In this document: piece by piece, positions 62,652-64,000 of the stretch
How the letters are laid out: every line of letters starts with the position of its first letter
How positions within the stretch are numbered: position 1 is the first letter of the stretch
Source: Actinomadura macrotermitis
GTDB taxonomy: Bacteria; Actinomycetota; Actinomycetes; Streptosporangiales; Streptosporangiaceae
Assembly (NCBI RefSeq): GCF_009604375.1
Contig: NZ_WEGH01000002.1
Location: 300,073-364,072, forward strand
Length of the DNA: 64,000 bases
Direction: 5' to 3'
Position numbers and translations under genes: made by a program
The notes under the pieces: generated by a model
What the model was told of the DNA's origin: nothing
Seen by the model: only the letters and a program-made list of their open reading frames with translations
Database searches by the model: none

Positions 62652-63923
62652 ATGTCTGGTCTGCCTCTCGACGAACTGCCGCCCGGCCTCCTGCGCAAGT
62701 GGGCCGCGGCGCGGGTGTGGGCCGCCCACCGGGCGCCCTACCTGGCCAGCGCGCTGCTGACGCTGGACCCGGTCGTCGTGCCCGACACCGAGATCACCGG
62801 CGGAGGCGCCGCGCTGCGCAGGTTCCCCGCCGACGTCGGCTGGCATCTCCACATCAGCCCGGCCGAACTCGAACGGCAGAGCGTGCCGCGCATCGGGTTC
62901 TGGGTCCTGCACCAGCTCGCCCACCTGCTGCGCGAGCACGCCGCGCAGTACCCGGGCGCCGCCGCCCCGGACGCCGCCCCGGGCGCCGGCCGCACCCCGG
63001 ATCAGCGGAGGTGGAACGTCGCCGCCGACGCCGAGATCTACGACGACCTCTCCATCGGCTGGCTGGAACCGCCCGCGGATCCGCCCCCGCCCCACGCCCT
63101 CGCCCTGCCGGCCGGCCGGCTCGCCCGACGGTACTGGGAACTGCTCCGCGAACGCGCCGAACCCATCGACCCGGCGGTGACGGCGGGCGACTGCGGCAAC
63201 GGCTGCGACGGGCAGCCGCGCCCCTGGAACTGCGACTGGCCCCCGCTGTCTCGCACCAGCGCCCGGCTCACCGCGCTGGAGACCGCCCGGCGCGTCCGCG
63301 AGCATCTGCGCACCCGCGAGGACGTGCCCGGCGGCTGGCGGCGCTGGGCCGACGAGATCCTGCAGCCCACCGTCAACTGGCGGCGGCAGCTGGCGACGCA
63401 GATCCGCCGCAGCATCGCCCACACGGCCGGCCGCGTCGACTTCACCTACCGCAGGCCGTCACGGCGGGCCGCGAGTTCGCCCGGCGCCGTGCTGCCCAGC
63501 CTGCACCAGCCGCTACCGGTGGTCACCGTGCTCATCGACACCTCCGGCTCGATGAGCGACGAGATGCTGGGCCGGTGCCTGGCCGAGGTCGACGGGGTGC
63601 TGCGGGCCGCCGGCGTCGGCCGCGACCGGCTCACCGTCATCTCCGTGGACGCGCAGGCCTACCAGGCGCAGACCCCACGCCGGCTCGCCGACCTGCGGCT
63701 CGGCGGCGGCGGGGGCACCGACATCCGCGCGGGCATCGACGCGGCGCTGGCGCGCAGGCCCGTGCCCGACCTCATCATCGCGCTCACCGACGGCCACACC
63801 CCCTGGCCGGACGACCCGCCGCCGCGGACCCGGGTCGTGGCCGGCCTGCTGGACCCGGCGGGGCAGACCCCCGGCTGGGCGACGACCGTTGTGATCAGCG
63901 ACGAGAGACCGAGGACAGTGTGA
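62652..63923 (+). CDS. Metallopeptidase-like/VWA domain protein
   Basis: A 423-residue protein. The N-terminal half has a zinc-peptidase-like HQLAHLLREH near residues 97-106, as in DUF2201 proteins. A short Cys pair segment follows (CGNGCDG). The C-terminal VWA-like domain has a MIDAS motif (LIDTSGSMSDE near 294-304) and GGGGTDIRAG. It is the typical partner of the upstream MoxR ATPase. Its stop overlaps the next start (TGATG). Confidence 0.88.
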   Translation: MSGLPLDELPPGLLRKWAAARVWAAHRAPYLASALLTLDPVVVPDTEITGGGAALRRFPADVGWHLHISPAELERQSVPRIGFWVLHQLAHLLREHAAQYPGAAAPDAAPGAGRTPDQRRWNVAADAEIYDDLSIGWLEPPADPPPPHALALPAGRLARRYWELLRERAEPIDPAVTAGDCGNGCDGQPRPWNCDWPPLSRTSARLTALETARRVREHLRTREDVPGGWRRWADEILQPTVNWRRQLATQIRRSIAHTAGRVDFTYRRPSRRAASSPGAVLPSLHQPLPVVTVLIDTSGSMSDEMLGRCLAEVDGVLRAAGVGRDRLTVISVDAQAYQAQTPRRLADLRLGGGGGTDIRAGIDAALARRPVPDLIIALTDGHTPWPDDPPPRTRVVAGLLDPAGQTPGWATTVVISDERPRTV

Positions 63924-64000
63924 TGGCACACGACAAGGGACCGTCCGGCGAGTTCGATCCGGCCGCCTACACCGCCATGGGCTTCTCCGCCGAGGAGGGC
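63923..64000 (+). CDS. Start of a third gene of the MoxR/VWA operon (partial)
   Basis: ATG at 63923 overlaps the preceding stop by one base. The 26 visible codons (MAHDKGPSGEFDPAAYTAMG start) run off the window. The family cannot be told from this length. Confidence 0.7.
   Translation, partial: MAHDKGPSGEFDPAAYTAMGFSAEEG

Overview
The window is GC-rich with strong GC bias at third codon positions and many GTG starts. It carries families typical of filamentous actinobacteria: an XRE/DUF5753 regulator with a nearby DUF397 gene, a SigE-type sigma factor, SARP and LAL regulators, and a deoxysugar gene set. This points to an actinomycete, probably close to Actinomadura/Thermomonosporaceae or a relative; the family is an inference from gene content only.

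Region 1 (1-17976) is a large defence-type island. A C5-cytosine methyltransferase converges on a three-gene minus-strand operon: an HTH plus MORC-like GHKL ATPase, an unknown protein, and a DUF6339-like protein. Across a 1-kb gap lies a plus-strand operon of a sacsin-like GHKL ATPase fused to an SF2 helicase, a UvrD-like SF1 helicase, a DrmA-like helicase and a DrmB-like DUF1998 protein. Methylase plus DrmA/DrmB is the signature of DISARM. The two GHKL ATPases, the extra helicase and the lack of a visible DrmC (PLD) make this a composite, non-canonical layout. It is the main candidate for an undescribed system.

Region 2 (17977-35400) is decayed sequence (two small pseudogenes) followed by ordinary chromosomal genes: a Pro/Gln-rich membrane protein, threonine aldolase, arylamine N-acetyltransferase, a large FAD/Fe-S oxidoreductase, a secreted lipase, a DUF397/XRE regulator pair, a cNMP-binding/cyclase-like fusion, a sigma factor with a membrane partner, an orphan histidine kinase, a HAMP-linked class III cyclase and tRNA-Asp.

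Region 3 (35433-40042) is a 4.5-kb element integrated at tRNA-Phe. A 54-bp perfect direct repeat of the tRNA 3' end flanks it. Inside are a frameshifted tyrosine integrase remnant and a two-gene module: a small protein followed by an NB-ARC NTPase with nine near-identical TPR units. Both proteins carry the same short GDRSPA...TGD motif.

Region 4 (40249-60276) is a natural-product tailoring cluster. It has dTDP-glucose synthesis (rmlA, rmlB), NDP-hexose 2,3-dehydratase, 3,5-epimerase-family protein, C-methyltransferase, 4-ketoreductase-type SDR, glycosyltransferase and sugar O-methyltransferase. Alongside are three MEP isoprenoid genes (ispH, dxs, ispG), a P450, a second SDR, and SARP, LAL and mini-LuxR regulators. 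No terpene synthase, PKS or NRPS is present, so the scaffold maker is either outside the window or not clustered. The set fits a terpenoid or terpenoid-hybrid glycoside bearing a 2,6-dideoxy-3-C-methyl sugar.

Region 5 (60416-64000) has a secreted alpha/beta hydrolase whose nucleophile position is Ala, then a MoxR-type AAA ATPase, a metallopeptidase-like/VWA protein and the start of a coupled third gene.
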